The translations under genes and the position numbers were made by a program. Below, one piece after another: positions 9,008-17,220 of a stretch of 64,000 nt of DNA. The notes under the pieces are model-generated. The model was not told where the DNA came from and ran no database searches. It saw nothing but the letters and a program-made list of their open reading frames with translations. Origin of the DNA: G965261475 sp965261475 [NCBI: bacterium] (GTDB lineage: Bacteria; SAR324; XYD2-FULL-50-16). The stretch is from positions 558,001 through 622,000 of the forward strand of contig OZ253454.1 of the NCBI GenBank assembly GCA_965261475.1. Direction: 5' to 3'. Numbering within the stretch: position 1 is the stretch's first letter; each line of letters begins with the position of its first letter.

Positions 9008-9724
9008 TCAAATAGTGTAAAATAAATTATAAGAAGTTTTCCTATCGTAAAAATCTTCTTTTTCTATTTTTTTTAATAAATGAATAACAAAATAAGTTAT
9101 AGGAATTAAGACAATTTCTATCAGTAATTTAGCGACGATAATAGTGATAAGTAGATTCCAAAATATCTCCCAAGAAAATACTCTAAGTAAAGTAGCAATA
9201 AAAATAAAAACAAAACTATCTAAAAATTGTCCGATTAAACTGCTACCGATCATACGAAGCACCAACCACTTGCCTTCAGTAACGACTTTGAGTTTTGATA
9301 AAACTATAGCGTTGGCAAATTCTCCACAAAGATAAGCTAAAAGACTAGCAATCATAATTCCTCCGCTAGCAACAGCCCCTAAAATCAAGTTGTAGGAGTT
9401 TTGACCTACTTGCTCTTGCCAGTGTTTTTCAGCAGGAAGCAGCCCCACAAAGTAAACAGAAAGTACAAAGATTACGGATGCAAAGAAACCTATCCAAATA
9501 ATTTTTTTTGTTTGTTGGTATCCGTAGACCTCGGTTAGTAAATCTCCAATAATATAACAAAGAGGGAACAAAAAGGTACCAGCGTCTATAATAAACGCAA
9601 ACCCAAAAACACTTATTCCTAAATCTACAATTTTTGCTGAAGATAGCAAGTTACTGGTAATTAATGATGCTACAAAAAGCCCACAAAGTAAGTTTAAATA
9701 TTTGTATTGCTTCTTTGTATTCAT
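9008..9724 (-). CDS. yhhQ: Queuosine precursor transporter, YhhQ family
   Basis: 238 residues with about six transmembrane segments. The signature GDLLTEVYGYQQTKK near residues 60-75 and the polar membrane segment around SSLIGQFLDSFVF are typical of the YhhQ family (DUF165), which imports queuosine precursors such as preQ0/preQ1. It starts 7 bp after the stop of the tas-like gene and is probably in the same transcript. The 186 bp between it and murG contains no gene that I can support. No queuosine synthesis genes lie in the window, which fits a salvage role, though this is inference. Confidence 0.85.
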   Translation of the reverse strand: MNTKKQYKYLNLLCGLFVASLITSNLLSSAKIVDLGISVFGFAFIIDAGTFLFPLCYIIGDLLTEVYGYQQTKKIIWIGFFASVIFVLSVYFVGLLPAEKHWQEQVGQNSYNLILGAVASGGIMIASLLAYLCGEFANAIVLSKLKVVTEGKWLVLRMIGSSLIGQFLDSFVFIFIATLLRVFSWEIFWNLLITIIVAKLLIEIVLIPITYFVIHLLKKIEKEDFYDRKTSYNLFYTI

Positions 9725-9731
9725 GTCTTTG

Positions 9732-10766
9732 CTAGGGTGTAGGATTGGAATTTTTACTGTGTAATAATTCTATTTTTTTCAAGATTTCATCAGTGAGTTT
9801 CAAATCAATAGCAGTTATATTGCTTTTTAATTGTTGCATAGTGGTAGCTCCTATAATATTTGCACCTACAAAGAATCTGCTATTGACAAAAGCTAGTGCC
9901 ATTTGTGCTGGATCTAGGTTGTACTCTTTGGCTAACTTACAATATTGCTCTGTCATTTGAATTCCCATGGGATTGGTATATCTTTGAAACTCTGGATATA
10001 GAGTTAGTCTAGCAGTTGGTGGTTGTTGTTTGTGTAGATATTTGCCACTCAACACTCCAAAAGCCAAAGGCGAATATGCAAGTAAATCTATATTTTCTCT
10101 GTAAGAAAATTCTGAAAGACCTACCTCAAAAGTCCTATTTAATAAGCTGTAAGGGTTTTGTATAGAAATAATTTTTGCTAATTTGTGTTGTTTACTAAGA
10201 GTTAAAAACTGACTAACCCCCCATGGTGTTTCATTAGACACTCCAATATAACGAACTTTTCCTTGTTTGACCAAAGCATCTAAAGCTGTAAGAGCTTCTA
10301 AAATATCTGGAGTCTGTGCTTCGTTTTTATCTGGACAAAAATCTAATTTAGCAAAAATATTTGTTGTTCTTGTTGGCCAATGAAGTTGATAAAGGTCAAT
10401 ATAATCGGTTTGCAATCTTTTTAAACTAGCTTCTGCTGCTGCAAAAATTTGTTGTTTTGTCAATTTACTTCCAGAGCGAATATAAGGAATTCCTTTTCCT
10501 ACCACCTTGGTAGCTAACACTACCTTTTTTCTGTTTTTTCGTTTTTGAAACCAATTACCAATAATGGTTTCTGTAGCACCATAAGTATGTTTTTTTGTAG
10601 GTACAGAATACATCTCAGCAGTATCAAAGAAATTAATACCTTGTGCTAAGGCGTAATCCATTTGCTCAAACCCTTCTGTTTGTGTATTTTGTTCTCCATA
10701 AGTCATAGTACCCAAGCAAATCAAACTAACTTTTAAATTAGTATCTCCTAGCTTTTTATATTTCAT
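9732..10766 (-). CDS. tas: NADPH-dependent aldo/keto reductase, Tas-like
   Basis: 344 residues, nearly the length of E. coli Tas. The aldo/keto reductase tetrad is visible: Asp and Tyr in NFFDTAEMYS, Lys in VLATKVVG, and His in DLYQLHWP. VRYIGVSNETPWG and LLAYSPLAFGVLSGKY are standard barrel blocks. The physiological substrate of Tas-type reductases is uncertain. The gene begins 28 bp downstream of the 3' end of tRNA-Leu(GAG) and is followed 7 bp later by yhhQ, so tRNA, reductase and transporter may share one transcript. Confidence 0.9.
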   Translation of the reverse strand: MKYKKLGDTNLKVSLICLGTMTYGEQNTQTEGFEQMDYALAQGINFFDTAEMYSVPTKKHTYGATETIIGNWFQKRKNRKKVVLATKVVGKGIPYIRSGSKLTKQQIFAAAEASLKRLQTDYIDLYQLHWPTRTTNIFAKLDFCPDKNEAQTPDILEALTALDALVKQGKVRYIGVSNETPWGVSQFLTLSKQHKLAKIISIQNPYSLLNRTFEVGLSEFSYRENIDLLAYSPLAFGVLSGKYLHKQQPPTARLTLYPEFQRYTNPMGIQMTEQYCKLAKEYNLDPAQMALAFVNSRFFVGANIIGATTMQQLKSNITAIDLKLTDEILKKIELLHSKNSNPTP

Positions 10767-10794
10767 AAATTGATTTTATAGACAATATTTTATT

Positions 10795-10876
10795 TGCGAG
10801 TAGGGAGATTTGAACTCCCATAGCTTTCGCTACTGCCCCCTCAAGACAGCGTGTATACCAATTCCACCATACTCGC
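10795..10876 (-). tRNA. tRNA-Leu (anticodon GAG)
   Basis: 82 nt on the minus strand with a complete cloverleaf. The acceptor stem is GCGAGTA/TACTCGC with discriminator A. The anticodon stem CTGTC/GGCAG encloses the loop TTGAGGG, giving anticodon GAG (reads CUC/CUU). A long variable arm, typical of class II Leu tRNAs, and a TTCAAAT T-loop are present. CCA is not encoded: the bases after the discriminator are AATA. Confidence 0.95.
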
Positions 10877-11010
10877 ATCATCATTTTAGTATGACTAGTT
10901 TTTTTAAAAAATCAACTCAATGAACTTGAAAGTAGTTTTTATTCCAATTTACGCTCTTAATTTAGAGTAGTTCATCATCTATGCTATAGACTACAAGCAT
11001 ATATTTTAAA

Positions 11011-11164
11011 TACTATCGTTATTTTGGTTTTATTTTTCTTTAGAAATTTTACCAGTAGAACGGTAAGGAACTTGCTTAGCCTAGTTTGTCTACTAGGTAG
11101 AATATATGTGTTATTTTTATAAAATTATCTAATCCTAATGTGCTCTTAGGATTTTTTATTTTGG
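11011..11164 (+). ncRNA. Candidate small structured RNA of unknown type
   Basis: No plus-strand gene lies upstream, yet this stretch ends in a good plus-strand intrinsic terminator at 11131-11164. Before it come two hairpins: TTACC/GGTAA at 11049-11066 and CCTAGT/ACTAGG at 11080-11097. A weak promoter is possible (TAGACT at 10987-10992, 18 bp, TACTAT at 11011-11016), which would give a transcript of about 140 nt. It does not match the tRNA, SRP RNA or tmRNA features I know. The terminator may instead serve rpmB in the other direction, but its T-tract favours the plus strand. Confidence 0.35.
11131..11164 (+). terminator. Rho-independent terminator with no obvious gene
   Basis: Perfect 8-bp stem AATCCTAA / TTAGGATT (11131-11138 and 11146-11153) with a 7-nt loop, followed by TTTTATTTT on the plus strand. 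Read on the minus strand, the sequence after the stem is AGATAATTTTA, a much poorer T-tract. Confidence 0.75.
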
Positions 11165-11174
11165 TTTGTAGCGG

Positions 11175-11414
11175 TTAGACGATATCTTTTAGAGTAAGTC
11201 CTCGTTTTTTTAGATATTGCATTAAACCTAGTTTATCTATACAGCGCAATGCATGACAAGAAATTCTTACTTTGATAAATTTATTTAACTCTCCTACATA
11301 AATTTTTTTCCAATGCAAATTAGGCATTTGCCTCATTTTTGTCTTGTTATTAGCGTGGGAAACCTTATTCCCTACCAAAGGGCGTTTGTTAGAAATACGA
11401 CACTTAGTTGACAT
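11175..11414 (-). CDS. rpmB: 50S ribosomal protein L28
   Basis: 79 residues, the usual size. The opening STKCRISNKRPLVGNKVSHANNKTKMR and the block MPNLHWKKIYV match the L28 family, and the C-terminus (CIDKLGLMQYLKKRG) also fits. It lacks the usual rpmG (L33) partner here. L28 sits near the tRNA E site of the large subunit. It is transcribed alone from a likely promoter at 11473-11501 and is divergent from the csaA-like gene. Confidence 0.95.
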   Translation of the reverse strand: MSTKCRISNKRPLVGNKVSHANNKTKMRQMPNLHWKKIYVGELNKFIKVRISCHALRCIDKLGLMQYLKKRGLTLKDIV

Positions 11415-11472
11415 TTGATAGTTACAAAATGTATTTTAGAAGGCTATTAGCAACTTACTTACGACAATTACG

Positions 11473-11501
11473 ATTGTTAATAAAAATTATATTTTTGTCA
11501 A
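11473..11501 (-). promoter_or_regulatory. Likely promoter of rpmB
   Basis: Minus-strand -35 TTGACA (11496-11501, perfect), 17-bp spacer, -10 AACAAT (11473-11478, 4 of 6). A transcript would start near 11465, about 50 nt before the rpmB start codon. Confidence 0.45.
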
Positions 11502-11567
11502 GGCTTTAGTTGCTTTTTTTTTATTAATTTTGTAGATTTACAACATATAATTTAGTAATTTAGCATC

Positions 11568-11909
11568 GTGAAAAAAAAATTAATTTCGTGGGAAGATTTT
11601 GAAAAAATAGATTTTAGGATTGGTACAATTACAAAAGTAGAAGTTAACAAAGCAGCTCGAAAACCAGCTTATAAATTATGGTTAGATTTTGGAGTACTAG
11701 GAGAAAAAATTTCTTCGGGGCAATTTACAACTCTCTATAAACCTCAGGATTTAATTGGTAAACAAGCTATTTGTGTTATGAATTTTCCCATCAAAAAAAT
11801 AGCAGGTTTAGCATCGGAAGTATTAGTTACTGGCTTGTATGGTAAAGATGGAGACATTGCGCTTGCCACTCCTGATAAATTTGTACTTAACGGCTCAAAA
11901 TTAGGATAG
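11568..11909 (+). CDS. csaA: CsaA-type tRNA-binding domain protein
   Basis: 113 residues forming a single EMAP-II/tRNA-binding OB-fold domain. The blocks ISWEDFEKIDFRIGTI, ARKPAYKLWLDFG, SSGQFTTLY, IGKQAICVMNFP and the ending NGSKLG follow the CsaA family along its whole length. CsaA proteins are dimers that bind tRNA and were described as having chaperone/export-related activity in Bacillus; the role here is unknown. The start is GTG. A -10 TATAAT at 11546-11551 suggests a leader of only about 10 nt. upp follows after 4 bp and pgk after that, so this is the first gene of a unit. Confidence 0.9.
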   Translation: MKKKLISWEDFEKIDFRIGTITKVEVNKAARKPAYKLWLDFGVLGEKISSGQFTTLYKPQDLIGKQAICVMNFPIKKIAGLASEVLVTGLYGKDGDIALATPDKFVLNGSKLG

Positions 11910-11913
11910 ATAA

Positions 11914-12540
11914 ATGGGAGAAGTAACACAGATAAAGCATCCCCTATTGTTACATAAACTAGGGTTGATGAGAAAAAGAGAAACTACTTCACAGGATTTT
12001 CGTATGCTATTGGAAGAAATTTCTGTGTTTTTAGCTTATGAAATTACTAGAGACGCTCCTAGTGCATTACACAAAATTAAAACTCCACTAGAAAGCATGC
12101 AAGCGCCATTTTTAATAGAAAAATTTGTATTGGTTTCTATTTTGCGAGCCGGAGAAGGTTTGTTGAGGGGGATGATGAAAATACTACCTAATGCCAAAGT
12201 AGGGCATATAGGAATTTACCGTAACCCTGATACATTACAGGCAGTAGAGTACTATTTTAAAATGCCTAAAGATTTAGAAAATAGCAAAATTATTTTATTA
12301 GACCCTATGCTTGCTACTGGGAATTCTGCTGTTTATGCTATAGAAAGGTTAAAAAAACTCATCAATCTTCCTATCAAGTTTGTCTCTTTGTTATCATCAC
12401 CAAATGGTATCAAATATTTAACCAGCAAATACCCTGATGTAGATATTTTAACTGTTTTTGTAGATAGAGAGTTAAATCAACAAGGTTATATTTTACCAGG
12501 TTTAGGTGACGCAGGAGATAGGATGTTTCATACAAAATAA
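11914..12540 (+). CDS. upp: Uracil phosphoribosyltransferase
   Basis: 208 residues, full length. Converts uracil plus PRPP to UMP (pyrimidine salvage). The PRPP loop LLDPMLATGNSA and the uracil-binding C-terminal block YILPGLGDAGDRMFHT are both present, as is SILRAGEGLLRGM. It lies 4 bp after the csaA-like gene and 5 bp before pgk, which implies one transcript for three functionally unrelated genes. Confidence 0.97.
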   Translation: MGEVTQIKHPLLLHKLGLMRKRETTSQDFRMLLEEISVFLAYEITRDAPSALHKIKTPLESMQAPFLIEKFVLVSILRAGEGLLRGMMKILPNAKVGHIGIYRNPDTLQAVEYYFKMPKDLENSKIILLDPMLATGNSAVYAIERLKKLINLPIKFVSLLSSPNGIKYLTSKYPDVDILTVFVDRELNQQGYILPGLGDAGDRMFHTK

Positions 12541-12545
12541 CCAAG

Positions 12546-13700
12546 GTGGATAAGTATTCTGTAGAAAACCTTGAATTAGCTCAAAAAAAAGTTTTTTTAC
12601 GTGTAGATTTTAATCTACCATTAGATACAAACAATCAATTTTCAGACCTCACAAGACTAGTAGCAAGCTTGCCTACTATACAATATTTATTGGAAAAAGG
12701 AGCTAGCATAGCTATTTTTTCACACCTTGGTAGACCTCAGGGTAAAGAAACTAGGTTATCTTTAGAGCCACTAGCTACAATTTTAGCAAAAAAATTAACA
12801 AAAAAAGTTTTTTTTTGTCCTAGCATGAGTATAAGGAATATCAAAGAAGCTATCTCAAATAACAAAATAGTTTTGGTAGAAAATACAAGGTTTGTCCCAG
12901 AAGAGCAAAATCCAAATCAAGAATTTTGTAGAGCATTAGCTAGACTCTTTGATCACTATGTCAATGATTCTTTTGGCACTGCCCATAGAAAAGAAGCTTC
13001 AAATTATGCTATTGCTCGTTGTTTTAAAACACCAGCGTGTGGCTTGCTGATCAAAAAAGAGTTAGCAAATATGTCTTTTTTACTCAACATTCCGCCGACG
13101 CCATTTATAGCTATTTTGGGCGGCTCAAAACTTAAAGATAAAATAGCTGCTATTCAAAATTTAATCAATTTGGTAGATAAATTACTTTTAGGAGGTGGGA
13201 TGGCTTATACTTTTTTACAAATACTAGGAAAACCAATAGGTAGATCTATTGTAGATAAAGAGCATTTTTCTACTGTAGAAAAACTATTAAAAAATTACCA
13301 AGAAAAAATTATTCTTCCTCAAGACCATTTGGTAGCAAGTAAAATAGGAGCCGAAACAACCTATGTCCAAGAAATTCCTACAAACAAGATGGGAGTGGAT
13401 ATTGGGCGGCGAACTATCTTGCAATACGTAGAGTTAATTCACACAGCAAAAACTATTTTTTGGAATGGACCGCTGGGAGTGTTTGAAGTTGCTGCTTGTG
13501 CTAATGGCACTTTTTCTGTAGCTAGGGCGGTTGCGTCTAGTGATGCTGTTCAATTTATTGGAGGAGGAGATTCTATTTTAGCAATCAATAAATTAAATTT
13601 AGTTAATAAAATTCGTCACCTCTCTACCGGAGGTGGTGCTGCAATAGAATTTGTTTCAGGTAAAATTTTACCAGCTATTGAAGTGTTGAAGGATTTATAA
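12546..13700 (+). CDS. pgk: Phosphoglycerate kinase
   Basis: 384 residues, slightly shorter than the usual 390-400. Catalyses 1,3-bisphosphoglycerate + ADP to 3-phosphoglycerate + ATP. Family blocks in order: RVDFNLP near residue 19, SHLGRP, NDSFGTAHR, LGGSKLKDK, GGGMAYTFL, WNGPLGVFE, GGGDS and STGGGAAIEF (nucleotide binding). The start is GTG at 12546. Arginine codons are mainly AGA/AGG, the habit of the window. tpiA, its common partner, comes only after the bmt gene. Confidence 0.97.
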   Translation: MDKYSVENLELAQKKVFLRVDFNLPLDTNNQFSDLTRLVASLPTIQYLLEKGASIAIFSHLGRPQGKETRLSLEPLATILAKKLTKKVFFCPSMSIRNIKEAISNNKIVLVENTRFVPEEQNPNQEFCRALARLFDHYVNDSFGTAHRKEASNYAIARCFKTPACGLLIKKELANMSFLLNIPPTPFIAILGGSKLKDKIAAIQNLINLVDKLLLGGGMAYTFLQILGKPIGRSIVDKEHFSTVEKLLKNYQEKIILPQDHLVASKIGAETTYVQEIPTNKMGVDIGRRTILQYVELIHTAKTIFWNGPLGVFEVAACANGTFSVARAVASSDAVQFIGGGDSILAINKLNLVNKIRHLSTGGGAAIEFVSGKILPAIEVLKDL

Positions 13701-13820
13701 AGTATTCAAACTTGTAATAAATTGTAAATTAATGTAGCAAACAATATGAATATACTATATTATAGTGCTTATGCTTATTGAATTTTAAGTCTAGATAATA
13801 AATTAAGGAGATTAAATATA

Positions 13821-14888
13821 ATGTCACAAATTAAAAGAGATTTACAAACTCGCTTAGATCAAGACGGAGTTTTGTGCGCTGAAGGATTTTTGTTCGAGAT
13901 TGAAAGACGAGGATATTTAGCATCTGGTGCATTTGTACCAGAAGTTGCATTAGATAATCCATCTGTTTTACGTAGCCTACATAAAGATTTTCAACATGCT
14001 GGTTCTGATGTAGTAGAAGCATTTACTTATAACGGGCACCGTGAAAAAATGTGCGTGTTAGGCAAAGAGCATTTACTACAAAAACTCAATCAAGCAGCAC
14101 TAGCAATTGCCAAAGATGTAGCAAATGATGTACCTAGTGGAGATGAACCGAATTTATTTGCTGGTAATATTTCTAATACTAATATTTGGCATCCCACTGA
14201 TCAAAAAGCACAAGCACAATGTATTGCTATGTTTGATGAAATGGTTGGCTGGGCTACTGATGCTGGTGCTGATTTTATCATAGGAGAAACTTTTTATTAT
14301 GCTAGCGAGGCGTTTGCTGCTTTAGATTCTATTAAAAAAAGCGGACTACCGGCTGTTGTGACTCTTGCACTTATGAGCGAAGATAAAATGAAAGATGGTT
14401 GGTCAGTGGTAGATACTTGCGTTGAATTAGAACAACGTGGTGCCATTGTGGTAGGTATGAATTGTTTTCGTGGACCAGAGACAATGATGCCTTTTATAAA
14501 ACAGATTCGCGCTAAAGTGAAATGTCATGTTGCGGCTTTACCAATTACTTGGCGTACAACTAAAGAACATCCAACTTTCTTTAATCTACCAGATAATAAT
14601 GGTTGCACTTGCCCTGCTCCGCATGGCAGATCTTTTCCAACTGCGCTAGATCCATTATTTTGTAATCGCTATGAGATTCGTGCTTTTGCTGAAGAAGCAT
14701 GGAAGCTCCAAGTGCGTTATTTAGGTGTTTGTTGTGGTGCAGCCCCTATACATATTCGTGAGGTCGCAGAAGTTATGGGTAGAACGCCCAAAGCAAGTAA
14801 ATATCGCGAAGATATGTCTCGTCATTTTCTCTACGGTGATAATCAACGTTTACAAAAACATATTACAGAATATGGTGATTTTGCTTAA
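13821..14888 (+). CDS. bmt: Betaine-homocysteine S-methyltransferase
   Basis: 355 residues. Zinc-dependent homocysteine methyltransferase: the three zinc ligands are visible as C215 in VGMNCFRG and C304-C305 in LGVCCGAAP, with EAFTYNGHREKM and GETFYYASEAF in the barrel. The family transfers a methyl group from glycine betaine to homocysteine to make methionine and dimethylglycine. It has the clearest Shine-Dalgarno in the window (AAGGAG at 13805-13810). It also has higher GC (about 38-40% in sampled lines) and mostly CGN arginine codons, unlike its AGR-using neighbours. It sits between pgk and tpiA with 120 and 209 bp of spacer, which suggests acquisition by transfer. Confidence 0.88.
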   Translation: MSQIKRDLQTRLDQDGVLCAEGFLFEIERRGYLASGAFVPEVALDNPSVLRSLHKDFQHAGSDVVEAFTYNGHREKMCVLGKEHLLQKLNQAALAIAKDVANDVPSGDEPNLFAGNISNTNIWHPTDQKAQAQCIAMFDEMVGWATDAGADFIIGETFYYASEAFAALDSIKKSGLPAVVTLALMSEDKMKDGWSVVDTCVELEQRGAIVVGMNCFRGPETMMPFIKQIRAKVKCHVAALPITWRTTKEHPTFFNLPDNNGCTCPAPHGRSFPTALDPLFCNRYEIRAFAEEAWKLQVRYLGVCCGAAPIHIREVAEVMGRTPKASKYREDMSRHFLYGDNQRLQKHITEYGDFA

Positions 14889-14896
14889 GGTTTTTG

Positions 14897-15018
14897 TAGA
14901 TTGATTGTTTAGTTAACAATTTATTTGGTATTTAACTTGAGTATTAGCACTGATAGTATATTACAATATAGTACTGAGAAAAATAAAATTTTTAATAGAA
15001 AATAGATTGTTAGTTAAC
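14897..15018 (+). repeat. Imperfect direct repeat downstream of bmt
   Basis: TAGATTGATTGTTTAGTTAAC at 14897-14917 recurs as TAGATTGTTAGTTAAC at 15003-15018, differing by a 5-nt deletion. The two copies bracket the spacer between bmt and tpiA. They could be a chance similarity in AT-rich DNA or a scar of the event that brought bmt. Confidence 0.4.
14904..14920 (+). terminator. Possible weak terminator after bmt
   Basis: Hairpin ATTGTT / AACAAT with a 5-nt loop, 16 bp after the bmt stop, followed by TTATTTGGTATTT. The stem is short and AT-rich, so this is tentative. Confidence 0.3.
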
Positions 15019-15097
15019 TAGATATTTTCTGTTAATTTTAATTTATTTTAATACAACAAATTAAATTCTAGGCTATTGATTTTTAAAATTATAAATT

Positions 15098-15841
15098 ATG
15101 CAAAAAATCTATATTGTTGGTAATTGGAAAATGCATCTTTCCTATCAAGAGAGCACAGAATTATTGCAAGGAATTATTGCTGATTATAAACCTCATTTAA
15201 AGATAGAATTAGTAATAGCACCACAATTCCCAATGCTTTTTGCTTTAGCAAAAATTGCAAAAAATACGGATATTAAAATTGCATCTCAGAATTGTGCTAG
15301 TGAGATTAGTGGAGCTTATACAGGAGAAGTGTCTCCTATTTTATTACAAGAAGTTTGTAATTATTGTATTTTAGGGCATTCTGAGCGCAGAAATATTTTT
15401 AAAGAATCTACCACAGAGATAGTTAAAAAATTTTTTCTCATACAAAAATATCAGATTAAATCTATTTTTTGTGTTGGAGAAACTTTAGAGCAAAGAGCAT
15501 CTGGTAAGCTAGAGGAGGTATTAACGCAACAACTCATGCCTATACTTACTACTGAGAGTAAGGATTTTCTAATAGCCTATGAGCCTGTGTGGGCAATAGG
15601 CACTGGTAAAGTAGCAGATGTAGAGCAAATAGCTCAGGTGCATCAGTTTATATTTGAGTTATTAAATAAAAAGTTATCTGCTCAAGTAGTACAAAATATT
15701 CCAATTCTCTATGGAGGTAGTGTCAAGCCTAGCAACGCCCAAGATTTATTAGCAATAAATAATGTAAACGGATTATTGATTGGCGGCGCTAGTCTCAAGA
15801 AAGATGATCTTTTGGCGATTATAAATTCAAGTATGCAATAA
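15098..15841 (+). CDS. tpiA: Triosephosphate isomerase
   Basis: 247 residues, full length. Interconverts dihydroxyacetone phosphate and glyceraldehyde-3-phosphate. Active-site residues are seen: Lys11 in GNWKMH, His in LGHSERR, and Glu in AYEPVWAIGTGK, plus the phosphate loops YGGSVKPSNA and LLIGGASL. gor follows 18 bp later on the same strand. It is separated from pgk by the bmt gene. Confidence 0.97.
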   Translation: MQKIYIVGNWKMHLSYQESTELLQGIIADYKPHLKIELVIAPQFPMLFALAKIAKNTDIKIASQNCASEISGAYTGEVSPILLQEVCNYCILGHSERRNIFKESTTEIVKKFFLIQKYQIKSIFCVGETLEQRASGKLEEVLTQQLMPILTTESKDFLIAYEPVWAIGTGKVADVEQIAQVHQFIFELLNKKLSAQVVQNIPILYGGSVKPSNAQDLLAINNVNGLLIGGASLKKDDLLAIINSSMQ

Positions 15842-15859
15842 ATTTATATAGTAGTAAGT

Positions 15860-17194
15860 ATGATGTACGATTTTTTAGTTATAGGAGGAGGCTCTGGAGG
15901 AATTAGAGCATCTCGTTTGGCTGCTTCTTTTGGAGCAAAGGTTGGGATAATAGAAAAGGATAAACTAGGCGGTACTTGTGTGAACTTAGGATGTGTGCCT
16001 AAAAAATTATTTATGTATGCTTCGGAGTTTGCCAATCTAAAAAAAATAGCCGCAGGTTATGGCTGGAGTATCAATGCAGATTTTAACTGGCAAACACTTA
16101 TTAAAAATAAAAATCAAGAAATTCAAAAACTCAATCAAATTTATGAGGAAACGCTGACTAAGTTTAAGGTAGATATTATTCGTGGTAAAGCAGAAATTTT
16201 AGCAAAAAATAAAGTACAAGTTAATGGTAGAATTTACTATAGCAAAAAACTACTTCTTGCTACAGGCAGTTATCCTTCTTTGCATCAAATTGATGGTATT
16301 GAGCATGCTGTTGTGTCAGATGATCTGTTTTATTTAGAGCAATTACCAAAATCTATAGCAATTGTAGGCGCGGGATATATTGCTATAGAATTCGCAGGTA
16401 TTTTTTGCTCTTTGGGTGTAAAAACTTTTTTAATACACCGTAATCAAACTTTATTAAAAAATTTTGATCAAGATGTTGTGAAGCACTTAATTTTTGAAGT
16501 AAAACAAAAAGGGGTTAATTTTTGTTTAGAGCAAACTATTAAAAGAATTGAAACAAATGGAGAGCATAAAATTATTTATCTCAGTAGTGGAGAAAAAAAA
16601 TCCGTAGATCTTGTTTTTTATGCTACTGGCAGACAACCCAATTTAATAGGAATGAATTTAGATAAACTAGGGATTAAATTAGCACAAAACGGAGGCATAG
16701 AAGTCAATGAATTTTTTCAAACTTCTAATAAGGATATTTATGCTGTAGGAGATGTGATTGACCATATCAATCTCACACCTGTAGCTATTAAGCAAGCGAT
16801 AGTTGTTGCTAATTATTTATTTAATAACAAAAAAATACCACTGGATTACGAATATATACCTACTGCTATCTTTAGTCAACCAAACCTAGCATCTGTGGGT
16901 TATACAGAAGCAGAAGCTAAAGACAAGTTTGAAATAGAAGTGTATAAAACATTAGTTACTCCCTTAAAGTATAGTATTGCTAATTACAAGGAGAAAGCGC
17001 TTTTAAAGTTAATTGTAGTAAAAAAAACTCAAAAAATTATTGGAGTTCATATGGTAGGACCCAGTGCTGGGGAGGTAATTCAAATTTTTGCTGTCGCCCT
17101 GAGGGCTGGTTGCACAAAAGAAGATCTAGATAAAACTGTAGGACTGCATCCTTCTTTAGCTGAAGAATGGGTAACTATGCAGTTGACTCCATAA
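15860..17194 (+). CDS. gor: Glutathione reductase (NADPH)
   Basis: 444 residues. FAD site GGGSGGIRASR at 9-19, redox disulfide C40/C45 in GGTCVNLGCVPKK, NADPH site VGAGYIAIEFAG with a basic residue (LIHRN) typical of NADPH use, FAD block IYAVGDV, and the C-terminal dimer His-Glu motif HPSLAEEW. These separate it from lipoamide dehydrogenase and mercuric reductase. It keeps glutathione reduced in the cytoplasm. Either of two consecutive Met codons (15860, 15863) could be the start. It is probably cotranscribed with tpiA and ends convergently with the aminotransferase, with 26 bp between. Confidence 0.92.
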   Translation: MMYDFLVIGGGSGGIRASRLAASFGAKVGIIEKDKLGGTCVNLGCVPKKLFMYASEFANLKKIAAGYGWSINADFNWQTLIKNKNQEIQKLNQIYEETLTKFKVDIIRGKAEILAKNKVQVNGRIYYSKKLLLATGSYPSLHQIDGIEHAVVSDDLFYLEQLPKSIAIVGAGYIAIEFAGIFCSLGVKTFLIHRNQTLLKNFDQDVVKHLIFEVKQKGVNFCLEQTIKRIETNGEHKIIYLSSGEKKSVDLVFYATGRQPNLIGMNLDKLGIKLAQNGGIEVNEFFQTSNKDIYAVGDVIDHINLTPVAIKQAIVVANYLFNNKKIPLDYEYIPTAIFSQPNLASVGYTEAEAKDKFEIEVYKTLVTPLKYSIANYKEKALLKLIVVKKTQKIIGVHMVGPSAGEVIQIFAVALRAGCTKEDLDKTVGLHPSLAEEWVTMQLTP

Positions 17195-17220
17195 AAATTA
17201 GTGGTAGTTTTTTGTAAGAA

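Noticed and set aside
11041-11110. SRP (4.5S) RNA in the rpmB-tRNA gap
   Set aside because: The GGTAAGGAAC stretch only loosely recalls the SRP GGAAG motif, and the stretch folds as separate small hairpins, not one long stem.
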